A DNA stretch of 9,368 nucleotides from Blautia sp. AF19-10LB. Its GTDB lineage: Bacteria > Bacillota > Clostridia > Lachnospirales > Lachnospiraceae. Under the pieces are notes generated by a model. The model ran no database searches and was not told the DNA's origin. It saw only the letters and a program-made list of their open reading frames with translations. Shown here piece after piece: positions 1-7,697 of this stretch. Each line of letters begins with the position of its first letter. Position 1 is the first letter of the stretch. Where the stretch lies: positions 15,137 through 24,504 of the forward strand of contig NZ_QTWS01000043.1 of the NCBI RefSeq assembly GCF_003461245.1, given 5' to 3'. A program made the position numbers and the translations under genes.

Positions 1-237
1 TTACATCCAATTGAAGATGCGTACTTTCACCAGTCTCATTTAAAGAAAAAACAGGATTATGGACATCAGGCAGTTGCTGTTATGCTTTCCTGCAACGGCA
101 TCGTCCTGAATTATGCTTTTGTAATGTACAATAAATCAATTTCTAAAATTGGCATTGTTCAGTCGGAAAAGTATCGATATCTTTTCCAATGTGCAAAGGA
201 AAGCGATGATTTTGACTCATTTATAGTTGTAAAGTAA
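1..237 (+). pseudogene. DDE transposase remnant (3' part, internally deleted)
   Basis: The frame is open from the window edge to TAA at 235-237 and gives 78 residues, so the 5' end lies outside. The first part (HLKKKQDYGHQAVAVMLSC, then NGIVLNYAFVMYNKS) resembles the start of the catalytic core of an IS4-like transposase common in Lachnospiraceae. The rest (YRYLFQCAKESDDFDSF) resembles the extreme C-terminus of the same kind of protein. The roughly 200 residues expected between them, including later catalytic acidic residues, are missing. The join falls near residue 55-58, around base 165, and stays in frame. The product should be inactive as a transposase. Family assignment is from memory of similar proteins; the internal deletion is inferred from that comparison. 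A weak inverted match (GCACA 238-242, TGTGC 272-276) follows the stop, but I cannot call it an IS end. Confidence 0.5.
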
Positions 238-315
238 GCACAATCCTGTACCATAGTTACCTGGAAGTTACTGTGCACTTCATTCTCATGGACAAAATAC
301 ATTCCAGATTGCCTG

Positions 316-1493
316 TTATTTTGTTAATACTTTCCCCGCACAGAGTGCCGCTCCACACGCCGCCTCTTCTTCATATTCAGAAACATACATTGGCATTCCA
401 AACATTTCTTCTGCCAGTTTTCTCATTAATGGATTTCTTCGGATTCCATTTCCGGAGCCGGCCAGGCGAGTGGTTTTTTTCCCGGTAAGCTTGCACATCT
501 GCTCGTACTGCTCATGCAGTTCATCAAGGATTCCGCAGATCACACCAGCCGTCAGTGCACCTGAATGAAAATTCTACACGCCGATTCCTGTTATCATTCC
601 CCGGCGGGACGGATCACTTCTTGTCCCGGAAAATGCCGTGTCTACTTTCCATACAGCTTCTTTTCCATATTTTTCAAGAAAATCTTCTGCCTGTTCTTGC
701 ATCCGGGAATACATCTTTGCCCCGGAATCTGTTCCGGAGACTTCTCGGTAAAACTGTTCCAGCATCGCATAAGCACGACCGCCGCACAAAGAAGCCCCCA
801 CAAAAATATAGCTGCTTTCAGTACATGGACGAAGTTCTACACTGCCTCCGCATTCTACAAACTCTTCTGATACAAAAGAAATCTGACTTCCGGTTCCCAC
901 ATTCAGAAGAACGGTATCCTCAAGATCCCGGACAGAGCCAAACAGGCTCGCCTGATTATCACCGATCGATCCCATTACCGGTACACCATCTCTGGTTTTT
1001 CCGATCAGAAAATGTCCCTTTCTCACTTCCGGCAGATAAGAAGTGTCTACACCCGCATGCTTCAGAGACTCATACAAAAACTCCTGTCTCTGCAGGTCAA
1101 AGCATCCCCAGCTTGCCGCCATGTCAAGTCCGATAACAGGGATAGTATTTCCACACAAGTCCTGCCGTCTTCCAGCGGGATCTCGCCACTTCCATCCTGC
1201 CATGTATACAGCGGACTTGCTGCCATTCCAGAAGCATCCACATACAGCATCCCATGCATCTGTCCCGTAAATCCAATCCCATCCGGCAGTCCATGTTCTC
1301 CCTGCATCTTTGCGAGAAGTTCTCTGACGATCTCATAGATCTGCCCCGGATCCTGTATCTTCTGCTCCGGCCTGCTGCTCTGCAGAAAAGAATTATGTTC
1401 CACCGTCTCTCTTGCAAGCTGCTTCCCCGTTTCTGTATCTGTCAGCACGATACTGACTGTTGTCGTGCCGATGTCTATTCCCATGATCTTCAT
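316..1493 (-). pseudogene. FGGY-family kinase pseudogene, sedoheptulokinase-like
   Basis: This is the last gene of the operon. ATG at 1493 lies four bases after the stop of the phosphatase gene, whose end carries an AAGGCGG ribosome site. The N-terminal frame shows the FGGY phosphate-binding motif GIDIGTTTVSIVL (residues 5-17) and GQMHGML. Two lesions follow. Near 1141-1155 the frame shifts: GRTCVE in the first frame is followed at once by PVIGLDMAASWGCFDL in another, so about 45-50 codons between the substrate-binding stretch and the DMAASWG segment are gone. In the second frame catalytic GDNQAS and the GTGSQISF loop are present. That frame then meets TAG at 574-576, where family logic expects Glu (GIGVENFHSGALTAG). 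Coding continues in the same frame through AGSGNGIRRNP and EEAACGAALCAG to TAA at 316-318. Sedoheptulokinase is the nearest type I recognise; xylulokinase is the alternative. The two independent lesions make loss of function very likely. Confidence 0.88.
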
Positions 1494-1496
1494 AAT

Positions 1497-2150
1497 TTAT
1501 TCCGCCTTTTCCAGCACTTCCACCGTAAACGCTTCCAGGCTTTCATAAATTCCATCAGCAATCTCTTTGATCTCCTCTGACGGTGCCAGAACATCCGGGA
1601 TCATGATCGCGGTACATCCTGCTGCTTTTCCGGCGTGGATGCCGTTTTCGCTGTCTTCAAAGACATAGCAGGTTTCCGGTGTACAGCCGATCCGCTCTGC
1701 TGCAAGGAGAAAAATATCCGGTGCCGGTTTGCCATGTTCAACCTCTTTGCCGCTGACAACTGCATCAAAATATTCTCTCATTCCTGCCAGTTTCAGATTA
1801 CTTTCTATCTGTTCCGGATAACTGCTGCTTGCCACTGCAAGGCGCATGCCCTTATCATGAAAAGCTTTTACGATTCGCTCTGCACCCGGTTTCTTCGGCA
1901 CATACACCTTAAGTTTCTGCCGCACCCGCTTCATGCACTCTTCCATAATGATGCTTCCATCGGCAACTCCATAATGCTTCTCGATCACCCTGCACATATG
2001 TGCACCGCTGGTTCCACAGATATCGCCAACAAAATCAGCCCCAAGAGTCACACCATTCTCTGCTGCCAGTTCATTCCATGTTTCCTGATAGATGTTCTCT
2101 GTATCGAACAGCAGACCATCCATGTCAAAAATCGCACCTTTCATTTCCAT
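1497..2150 (-). CDS. HAD-IA sugar-phosphate phosphatase / beta-phosphoglucomutase-like
   Basis: The 217-residue protein has the full haloacid dehalogenase set. Motif I is FDMDGLLFDTE (residues 8-18, nucleophile D9 and acid/base D11). Motif II is VASSS (106-110, S108). The motif III lysine is in HGKPAPDIF (K141), and motif IV is FEDSENGIHAG (164-174, D166). The helical insert between motifs I and II is a type C1 cap as in YniC, GPP and beta-phosphoglucomutase proteins. It is cytosolic, Mg-dependent and probably acts on a phosphorylated sugar or polyol; the sequence does not separate phosphatase from mutase. The gene overlaps the end of the transporter gene by 26 bases, which suggests translational coupling. 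GGCGGAAG upstream of ATG 2150 supports that start, while ATG at 2144 is possible. In this operon it may trim dead-end sugar phosphates or act on a pathway intermediate, which is inference. Confidence 0.9.
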   Translation of the reverse strand: MEMKGAIFDMDGLLFDTENIYQETWNELAAENGVTLGADFVGDICGTSGAHMCRVIEKHYGVADGSIIMEECMKRVRQKLKVYVPKKPGAERIVKAFHDKGMRLAVASSSYPEQIESNLKLAGMREYFDAVVSGKEVEHGKPAPDIFLLAAERIGCTPETCYVFEDSENGIHAGKAAGCTAIMIPDVLAPSEEIKEIADGIYESLEAFTVEVLEKAE

Positions 2151-3477
2151 TTGCTATCTTCCGCCTTCTACTTTCCAGTTCTTCTGTCATTTCGCTTCTC
2201 AGGCTGTCCAGTTTATAAAACCAGGTCAGCACAGCGATTATAACACACAATACAACCGGTATCCAGATAAAGCAGACTTCAATGTAGGACAATGCTTTGT
2301 CCGTCTGTACTGCATTGGCTACATAGCCGCCATTCTTAAGAAAAGCACCGATCACAAAACTGGTAAGTCCCATGCCGCCTTTTACAAAAAATCCCTGGAA
2401 TGCAGCGATCAGTCCCGCTACGCTGGAATTTTTCTTGTATTCTGAATAGTCGATCACGTCTGGCTGCATGGCAAAAGTAATGCCAAAGATTCCATAAATC
2501 CCAAGTCCTGTGATCACCAGTCCTGCAAGGAGAAAAACTGCGGAATTTTTTCCAAGGAAGATCATCAGGTCTCCCGCTATGTACAGTGCCACACTTACAA
2601 ACATCAGGTTTCGCTTGCTGAATCTTTTTTCCAGTGCCGGAAGCGCCAGAAGCATCGGAAGACCGGATAAAATGCCAAGGATGCCAACCAGTGACAGCCA
2701 TTCTGTTCTGCCAAGGTTATATTTGAAATAATACAAAACAGTTGTGTTTCTTACTACATACAGTGAAAAATAAAACAGATTCAGGAGAAAAAGAATCCAT
2801 GCCTGTCCGGTGAGCCCTTTCAGACTTTCCAGTAAAGTTGTTTTTTCATTGCTGACAGTTGGCGGTACGACTTCTTCTGTGCTCGCAAAAGTCACGAAGA
2901 AAATCAGCATAGCTGCAATTCCATAAATGGTCATAGTTACAAGATAGCCCCTGGCTTCATTTCCTTTACCGAAAAATTTTACCATTGGTGCTGTAATCGT
3001 CATGACGATCGCGGTTCCGATCATCGCACAGATCATTCTCGTGGAAACCAGGATATCTCTTTCATGTACATCCGAAGTCAGTCTCGGAACAATCGTATTC
3101 AACGGGATATTTACAACTGTGTATGCTGTACAGAGGAGACAGTACGTCACATACGCCCAGACCAGCTTACCGCTGTTTCCAAAATTGGGGATATAGAAGG
3201 TCATAAATGTAAATATTGCAAATGGAATCGCTCCCAGCACGAAATACGGACGTCCCTGCCCCCATTTTGTATGTGTACGGTCTACGATCAGTCCCATTCC
3301 TGTATCAGTCAGTGCATCAATAAATTTTGTTACCAGCATCATAGTTCCGGCTGCTGCCGCAGTAATCCCAAATACATCTGTATAAAAAACCATCAGATAA
3401 GATGCCATGGTGCTGAACACCAGATTGCATCCCAGATCCCCGATACCATATCCAATTCTTTTTCCCCATTTTCCCAT
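2125..3477 (-). CDS. GPH/MelB-type sugar:cation symporter
   Basis: This 450-residue, highly hydrophobic integral membrane protein is of the major facilitator type, with about 12 predicted helices. Glycoside-pentoside-hexuronide (GPH, MelB-like) hallmarks are visible. The helix-2 stretch FIDALTDTGMGLIVDRTHT (residues 52-70) carries acidic residues D54, D58 and D66, the positions that bind cation and sugar in MelB, followed by KWGQGRPY. The second-half signature MQPDVIDYSEYKKN lies at 337-350. The length matches the family norm. It should take up a glycoside, pentose or sugar alcohol with Na+ or H+. The start at 3477 is set by AAGGTGAAGG, which overlaps the stop of the kinase gene 16 bases upstream. 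The 3' end runs 26 bases into the phosphatase gene. The family call is secure; the substrate is inferred from neighbours as a polyol or pentose. Confidence 0.92.
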   Translation of the reverse strand: MGKWGKRIGYGIGDLGCNLVFSTMASYLMVFYTDVFGITAAAAGTMMLVTKFIDALTDTGMGLIVDRTHTKWGQGRPYFVLGAIPFAIFTFMTFYIPNFGNSGKLVWAYVTYCLLCTAYTVVNIPLNTIVPRLTSDVHERDILVSTRMICAMIGTAIVMTITAPMVKFFGKGNEARGYLVTMTIYGIAAMLIFFVTFASTEEVVPPTVSNEKTTLLESLKGLTGQAWILFLLNLFYFSLYVVRNTTVLYYFKYNLGRTEWLSLVGILGILSGLPMLLALPALEKRFSKRNLMFVSVALYIAGDLMIFLGKNSAVFLLAGLVITGLGIYGIFGITFAMQPDVIDYSEYKKNSSVAGLIAAFQGFFVKGGMGLTSFVIGAFLKNGGYVANAVQTDKALSYIEVCFIWIPVVLCVIIAVLTWFYKLDSLRSEMTEELESRRRKIANGNERCDF

Positions 3478-3493
3478 AAGTTTACCTTCACCT

Positions 3494-5089
3494 TTACCAG
3501 TTCATCGTCTCAATTGCTTTTTTCTCAATCTCCAGTCCTGCTTTGTAGCGTTCCATAAATGTATCAAAACCTTTTTTATCCTCTGCATCCGGCTCTGTTG
3601 TTTCTCCTGAAAGTTCGCAGAAAATCCTGTTATCCAGATAATCTTCCAGCTTCTCATCCTCTTTCTGGTCGATCAGATACGCTGCCAGAAGTGCAATTCC
3701 CCATGCACCACCCTCACTTGCAGTATCCATAACTGTGACAGGTGCATTGACTGCCGCCGCCAGATATCTCTGTCCAACACCTCGTGTTTTGAAAAAGCCT
3801 CCATGTCCCATAATCCGGTCAACTTTTACTTTCTCGTCTTCCAGAAGGATATCGAGTCCCATTTTTACCGCTCCAAGTGAGGTATAAAGATGGACTTTCA
3901 TAAAATTCGCAAGATTAAATCTGCTCTCAGGTGTTCGTAAGAATGCCAGACGCCCTTCATTGAGCATCGTCACATTTTCTCCTGAGTAATATCCATATGC
4001 CAGGAGTCCGCCACAGTCCGGATCACCATTCAGAGAATTTGTATATAATTTACTGAACAGTTCTCCTGTATCTGTCTGATATCCCATAAGCTGTGCAAAC
4101 TCTTCAAAAAGTCCAACCCAGGCATTCAGGTCAGAAGTCCCGTTGTTGGCATGCGACATCGCACATGGAAAACCTGTCGGCGTTGTGACCATATCAATCT
4201 CGCGGTAAATTTTACTGAGCTGTTTTTCCAGAACGATCATGGCAAAAGTGCTTGTTCCCGCTGATACATTGCCTGTCCGTGGAGCCACGGAATTTGTCGC
4301 GGTCATGCCAGTGCCGGCATCTCCCTCCGGCGGACATAACGGAATTCCCGCTTCCAGATTTCCACTTTCATCAAGGAAAGCTGCACCTTCTTCTGTCAGA
4401 ATTCCTGCCTGTTTACCCGCTACAAGTACCTTGGGAAAAATATCCCTCAGTTTCCAGCTATAATGATATTTTTCTGTAAGCGTATCAAATTTCTGCACCA
4501 TATCTTCACAGTAATCGTGCGTACCAGAGTTCACCGGAAACATTCCTGCTGCATCTCCGATACCGATTACCCTGTTTCCGGTCAGTTTCCAGTGAATATA
4601 TCCACTCAGAGTGGAAACATAATCCAGTTCTTTCACATGTGCTTCCTGATCCAGAATCCTCTGATAAAGATGTGCCACGCTCCAGCGGAGAGGAATATTA
4701 AACTGAAAAAGCTCTGTCAGTTCATCAGCGGCCTCCTGTGTATTTGTATTTCTCCAGGTCTGGAATGGTGCGATCTGTTCACCGTCAGCATTCAGTGCCA
4801 TATACCCATGCATCATGGCGCTGATACCAATTGCGCCAGTGGTCTTTAAGGTCACACCATATGTTTTTTCCACTTCTTTTCGAAGGGAAGTGTAACAGTT
4901 ACGGATTCCTGCATGGATATCCTCCAGACTGTATGTCCAGATGTTGTCTACAAAGGAATTTTCCCAGTCATGGATTCCAACTGCCAGAACCCTGCCTTTC
5001 AGATCGATCAGAACTCCTTTGATCCTGGTCGAGCCAAGTTCAATGCCCAGTGCTGTTTTTCCGCTTTCTATCAGTGCTTTTGCATCCAT
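3494..5089 (-). CDS. FGGY-family carbohydrate kinase (xylulokinase/ribulokinase-like)
   Basis: This intact 531-residue sugar kinase would phosphorylate a ketose with ATP in the cytosol. The first FGGY domain starts with the phosphate-binding loop GIELGSTRIKGVLI (15-28) and has the substrate-contact segment MMHGYM (92-97). The catalytic aspartate is in PPEGDAGTGM (D257). The second, actin-like ATP domain has SAGTSTF (276-282), GHGGFFKTRGVGQ (428-440) and SEGGAWGIALLAA (458-470). It is longer than classical XylB (about 480-500) and belongs to a roughly 530-residue Firmicutes group usually labelled xylulokinase or simply FGGY kinase; relatives often sit beside pentose genes. AGGAGAGG at 5098-5105, eight bases before ATG 5089, supports the start. 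It follows the dehydrogenase gene by 33 bases and precedes the transporter by 16, so it is in the operon. With the downstream second kinase broken, this is the only working sugar kinase here. The exact ketose is not determined. Confidence 0.9.
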   Translation of the reverse strand: MDAKALIESGKTALGIELGSTRIKGVLIDLKGRVLAVGIHDWENSFVDNIWTYSLEDIHAGIRNCYTSLRKEVEKTYGVTLKTTGAIGISAMMHGYMALNADGEQIAPFQTWRNTNTQEAADELTELFQFNIPLRWSVAHLYQRILDQEAHVKELDYVSTLSGYIHWKLTGNRVIGIGDAAGMFPVNSGTHDYCEDMVQKFDTLTEKYHYSWKLRDIFPKVLVAGKQAGILTEEGAAFLDESGNLEAGIPLCPPEGDAGTGMTATNSVAPRTGNVSAGTSTFAMIVLEKQLSKIYREIDMVTTPTGFPCAMSHANNGTSDLNAWVGLFEEFAQLMGYQTDTGELFSKLYTNSLNGDPDCGGLLAYGYYSGENVTMLNEGRLAFLRTPESRFNLANFMKVHLYTSLGAVKMGLDILLEDEKVKVDRIMGHGGFFKTRGVGQRYLAAAVNAPVTVMDTASEGGAWGIALLAAYLIDQKEDEKLEDYLDNRIFCELSGETTEPDAEDKKGFDTFMERYKAGLEIEKKAIETMNW

Positions 5090-5122
5090 TTAATTTTCCT
5101 CTCCTCTGTCATTCATTTATTC

Positions 5123-5899
5123 TTAGAAACAGGTGAATGCACCATCAATAACGAAATCTGAACCTGTTGTAAATGTGCTGGTATCTCCTGCCAGATATAC
5201 ACAGATGGATTCCAGTTCTTCCGGTTTTCCCATTCTTCCAAGCGGTGCCATCTCATTCCATTTCTCGATCAGCGGAATCAGAGTTGGGGAATTCAAGGTC
5301 AGTTCTGTTCCGATATATCCCGGGCTGATGCAATTTACACGCACACCACGTTTTGCCCACTCAATTGCCAGGGATTTGGTAAGCTGGATAACTCCGGCTT
5401 TGGATGCATTGTACGCACACTGTGGCTGCGGTACATTTACAATGTGGGCTGACATGGAAGCTGTATTGATGATAGATCCGCCGCCATGTGCAAGCATGTA
5501 TTTTCCTGCTGCAATGTCTGTCAGGAAAATTCCGTTCAGGTTAATGTTGATCACTTTGTACCACTGCTCATATGTCATTTCTTCTGCCGGAGCATTGATG
5601 CAGATCCCTGCATTGTTGTGACAGAAATCAATTCCACCGAGTTCTTCTGCGACCTGTGCGACCATTGCATCTACCTGCTCCGGGCTGGTGCAGTCTGTCT
5701 TGATCGCTATAACTTTTCTTCCTGTTTTTTCTGCAAGTTCTTTAGCAGTTTTCTGTGCCTCTTCAAAGTCAAGATCTACGATCGCTACATCTGCTCCTGC
5801 TTCTGCAAAAGCGGTTGCAGTGCATTTGCCGATTCCTCTTGCCGCTCCTGTTACAAAGCCTTTCTTTCCATCCAGTCTCATTTTTTCGATAATTCCCAT
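5123..5899 (-). CDS. SDR-family polyol/ketose dehydrogenase
   Basis: The 258-residue classical short-chain dehydrogenase has the nucleotide-binding loop TGAARGIG (17-24). VDLD (D42) ends strand 2, and the acidic residue there predicts NAD rather than NADP. The stabilising NNAG is at 95-98. The catalytic tetrad is N120 (in NINLNG), S150 (in TASMSAH), Y163 and K167 (YNASK). ASMSAHIVNVPQPQCAYNA matches the pattern of the sorbose reductase / L-xylulose reductase / D-arabinitol dehydrogenase branch (Sou1-like), which interconverts polyols and ketoses. As first gene of the operon it would oxidise an imported polyol to the ketose used by the kinase downstream. A strong AGGAGAGG (5905-5912) five bases before ATG 5899 fixes the start. 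Transcription should begin from the promoter at 5959-5987. The family is secure; the polyol specificity is a moderate inference. Confidence 0.9.
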   Translation of the reverse strand: MGIIEKMRLDGKKGFVTGAARGIGKCTATAFAEAGADVAIVDLDFEEAQKTAKELAEKTGRKVIAIKTDCTSPEQVDAMVAQVAEELGGIDFCHNNAGICINAPAEEMTYEQWYKVININLNGIFLTDIAAGKYMLAHGGGSIINTASMSAHIVNVPQPQCAYNASKAGVIQLTKSLAIEWAKRGVRVNCISPGYIGTELTLNSPTLIPLIEKWNEMAPLGRMGKPEELESICVYLAGDTSTFTTGSDFVIDGAFTCF

Positions 5900-5924
5900 A
5901 ATTACCTCTCCTTTTATTTTAATT

Positions 5925-5951
5925 TATTTTGTAAAATCATTTATCAAATTA
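5925..5951. promoter_or_regulatory. Candidate ROK operator for the catabolic operon
   Basis: Two AT-rich near-palindromic boxes lie just after the expected transcription start of the minus-strand operon: TATTTTGTAAAAT at 5925-5937 and TTTATCAAA at 5940-5948. Both occur exactly in the regulator's own leader (6080-6092 and 6070-6078). TTTTGTAAAA has the symmetry expected for a dimeric winged-helix repressor of the XylR/NagC type. Binding here would block the operon promoter. The repeats are seen directly; the bound protein is inferred. Confidence 0.65.
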
Positions 5952-5958
5952 CAATTAC

Positions 5959-5987
5959 ATATTAATCCAGGACTTCTGTTTCGTCAA
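5959..5987 (-). promoter_or_regulatory. Sigma-A promoter of the catabolic operon
   Basis: Reading the minus strand, TTGACG (5987-5982) is followed after exactly 17 bases by TAATAT (5964-5959). This gives 5/6 and 4/6 or better matches to the -35 and -10 consensus at the ideal spacing. Transcription would begin near 5952, leaving a leader of about 50 bases before the dehydrogenase start at 5899. The operator boxes at 5925-5951 fall within that leader. Confidence 0.75.
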
Positions 5988-6037
5988 TCCGGAATACTGT
6001 CCAAGAAAAAATCATCAGAATTATGCATTCTCTCTAA

Positions 6038-6066
6038 TGGACAACGCGTTTTTGAACTGTTATAAT
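6038..6066 (+). promoter_or_regulatory. Sigma-A promoter of the ROK regulator
   Basis: TGGACA (6038-6043) and a perfect TATAAT (6061-6066) are separated by 17 bases. Transcription would begin near 6073, inside the operator region at 6067-6105, so the repressor should control its own gene. It diverges from the operon promoter at 5959-5987, with about 50 bases between the two -35 boxes. Confidence 0.78.
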
Positions 6067-6105
6067 ATTTTTATCAAAATATTTTGTAAAATATTTTAAC
6101 AAAAT
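6067..6105. promoter_or_regulatory. Extended inverted repeat, candidate ROK operator at regulator start
   Basis: A long AT-rich dyad is centred between 6086 and 6087. Its left arm is 6067-6086 and its right arm 6087-6105; both contain AAAATATTTT-type blocks and end in ATTTT repeats. Inside it are TTTATCAAA (6070-6078) and TATTTTGTAAAAT (6080-6092), the same two boxes as on the operon side. A third related box, TTTTAACAAAAT, lies at 6094-6105. The dyad overlaps the expected start point of the regulator transcript, which points to autorepression. Confidence 0.68.
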
Positions 6106-6121
6106 AAGCGAGGTTATGAAA

Positions 6122-7249
6122 ATGCGCAAAAGTATCACACCAAATCAGATCAAAGAAACTAACCGCACTCTGATCTATCAGTACATTTATAAAAAGAAAA
6201 AAGTTTCTCAGCAGGATATTTCCTACGACCTTCATCTGAGCCGTCCAACTGTGACCACCAACCTGTCATCTCTTGAAGAAGATGGACTGATCGTCAAATC
6301 CGGACAGATCGATACAGAATATGTTGGACGCAAGGCAAGTGCTTACAGTGTAGTCCCTGATTTTCGTGTGGGAATCGGTGTTGAGATTTTAAGTGAAGAA
6401 ATCAAGATGATCGCAGTAGATCTGTATGGAACTAAAATAGAACGATATGTTTATGGAATCACCTATCGTGATGAAGACCCTTATTTCCAGAAAGTCTGCC
6501 GGGAAATTCTGGAATTTAAGGATAGGATCGGAATTTCTGATGAACAGATCCTTGGGATTGGATTCGCCATGCAGGGACTTGTTTCTCCTGACGGACAGTC
6601 TGTGATTTATGGAAAAATCCTCGAATGTACCGGCCTTTCCATCACAGCCTTTACCCGTTACCTGCCTTATCCGTGCACCTTTCTCCATGATGCTGACAGT
6701 GCCGCCATCTCAGAACTCTGGGTTTCTCCGGAACTGCAGGATGCCTTTTATCTGTCGCTGAGCAAGCATCTCGGTGCTTCCCTGATCGCCGGAAGAGAAC
6801 TTGTCACCGGCAAACATGGTCACAGTTCTACGATCGAGCATATTCAGATGCAGCCGGAAGGCAGATTATGTTACTGTGGCAAAAAGGGGTGTATGGAAAC
6901 TCTCTGTTCCCTGTCTGCCCTTCTTGATGACACAGAAACGCTGGATACTTTTTTTGAAAAAGTCCATGATGGACAGACCAATGCCGTAAATCGCTGGCAC
7001 CAGTATCTCTCTCATCTGGCAAGATCCATCAATCTACTGCATCTGATCTATGATAAAGATTTTATTCTCGGCGGCTATCTTGCTCCTTACCTCCAGGAGA
7101 AAGATCTCTCCTACATCCATGAAGAGATCCGGCGCATGACTCCATTCCCGGAAAGCCAGGATTTCCTGCATATCAGCAAGATGCCGAAGCACAATATCAC
7201 GATTGGCGCGGCACTGCCGTATATTAAGGAGTTTCTTGGAATTAAATGA
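6122..7249 (+). CDS. ROK-family transcriptional repressor (XylR/NagC type)
   Basis: The protein starts with a winged helix-turn-helix (about residues 15-62, counting from the upstream ATG; VSQQDISYDLHLSRPTVTTN). A sugar-binding ROK domain follows: HDADSAAISE (191-200) stands for the family's D-x-x-x-A-A segment, and H242 with CYCGKKGC (C252, C254, C259) forms the structural zinc site. The length of about 375 matches repressors, not ROK glucokinases. Two in-frame ATGs exist. GAGG at 6110-6113 is only two bases from ATG 6116 but eight from ATG 6122, so I prefer 6122. It is divergent from the polyol operon, and the shared boxes in the spacer suggest it represses both. The inducer is probably a sugar of that pathway. 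Its stop is followed at once by AAGGAGG and the start of the nitrilase remnant, so those two genes were probably co-transcribed. Confidence 0.92.
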   Translation: MRKSITPNQIKETNRTLIYQYIYKKKKVSQQDISYDLHLSRPTVTTNLSSLEEDGLIVKSGQIDTEYVGRKASAYSVVPDFRVGIGVEILSEEIKMIAVDLYGTKIERYVYGITYRDEDPYFQKVCREILEFKDRIGISDEQILGIGFAMQGLVSPDGQSVIYGKILECTGLSITAFTRYLPYPCTFLHDADSAAISELWVSPELQDAFYLSLSKHLGASLIAGRELVTGKHGHSSTIEHIQMQPEGRLCYCGKKGCMETLCSLSALLDDTETLDTFFEKVHDGQTNAVNRWHQYLSHLARSINLLHLIYDKDFILGGYLAPYLQEKDLSYIHEEIRRMTPFPESQDFLHISKMPKHNITIGAALPYIKEFLGIK

Positions 7250-7263
7250 AGGAGGACAAGCTC

Positions 7264-7691
7264 ATGCGACTAGCATTAATACAGATGTCGGATTCAAAGT
7301 TTTTGAAACAGAATTTGGAAAACTAGGAATTGTCGTCTGCTTCGACCGCCACTATCCGGAAAGCATCCGAACCGAAGCTTTAAAGGGTGCAGATCTGATC
7401 TTGATTCCGACCGTAAATACCAAAGCAGAACCTTCAGAAATGTTCGAATGGGAGCTTCGTGCACAGGCATTTCAGAACAGTACCATCATTGCCATGTGCA
7501 ATCGTGTCGGTGCAGAGGGAGATATGGATTTTTCCGGTGAATCGATCGTTGTTGATGCGAATGGAAATGTACTTGCAAAAGCAGATGATAAAGAACAGAT
7601 TTTATATGTTGATATCGAGCTTAAAGCCGCATCTGCCATAAGAGCAGTGCAGCCTTATACTCAACTTAGAAGAACTGAATTTTATGAATAA
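7264..7691 (+). pseudogene. Nitrilase-family amidohydrolase pseudogene (middle deleted)
   Basis: Directly after the ROK stop, AAGGAGG (7249-7255) sits eight bases before ATG 7264, which opens with MRLALIQM, the typical first strand of carbon-nitrogen hydrolases. That frame stops at TAG 7324-7326. From about 7280 another frame carries the C-terminal half: GFKVFETEFGKLGIVVCFDRH, with the nucleophilic Cys in VVCFDRHYPE, then GADLILIPTV, FQNSTIIAMCNRVG, SGESIVVDANGNVLA and YTQLRRTEFYE, ending at TAA 7689-7691. The expected 110-130 residues between, with the catalytic Glu and Lys, are absent, so a deletion of several hundred bases also shifted the frame. The Cys alone cannot give activity. The original protein was probably an N-carbamoylputrescine amidase-like or general amidase enzyme; the substrate is unknown. 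Any reading that begins inside the ROK gene has no ribosome site and lacks the same residues. Confidence 0.85.
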
Positions 7692-7697
7692 ATGGAT

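Noticed and set aside
238..315. A rho-independent terminator at the end of the operon
   Set aside because: No GC-rich stem followed by a T run is visible on either strand; only a short direct repeat of AGTTAC and a weak GCACA/TGTGC pair.
555..1136. A 193-residue plus-strand open frame
   Set aside because: It is a shadow of the kinase pseudogene; the residue content is Ser/His/Pro-rich and there is no ribosome site or known motif.
1635..2243. A 202-residue plus-strand open frame
   Set aside because: It lies opposite the HAD gene, which has all four family motifs; the sequence is Cys/Phe/His-rich and typical of antisense shadows.
6039..6055. A catabolite-repression (cre) site around ACGCGT in the regulatory spacer
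   Set aside because: It does not fit the TGWAANCGNTNWCA pattern at enough positions.
6389..6688. A 99-residue minus-strand open frame inside the ROK gene
   Set aside because: The ROK reading is complete with a zinc site and helix-turn-helix; the shadow has no motif or start signal.
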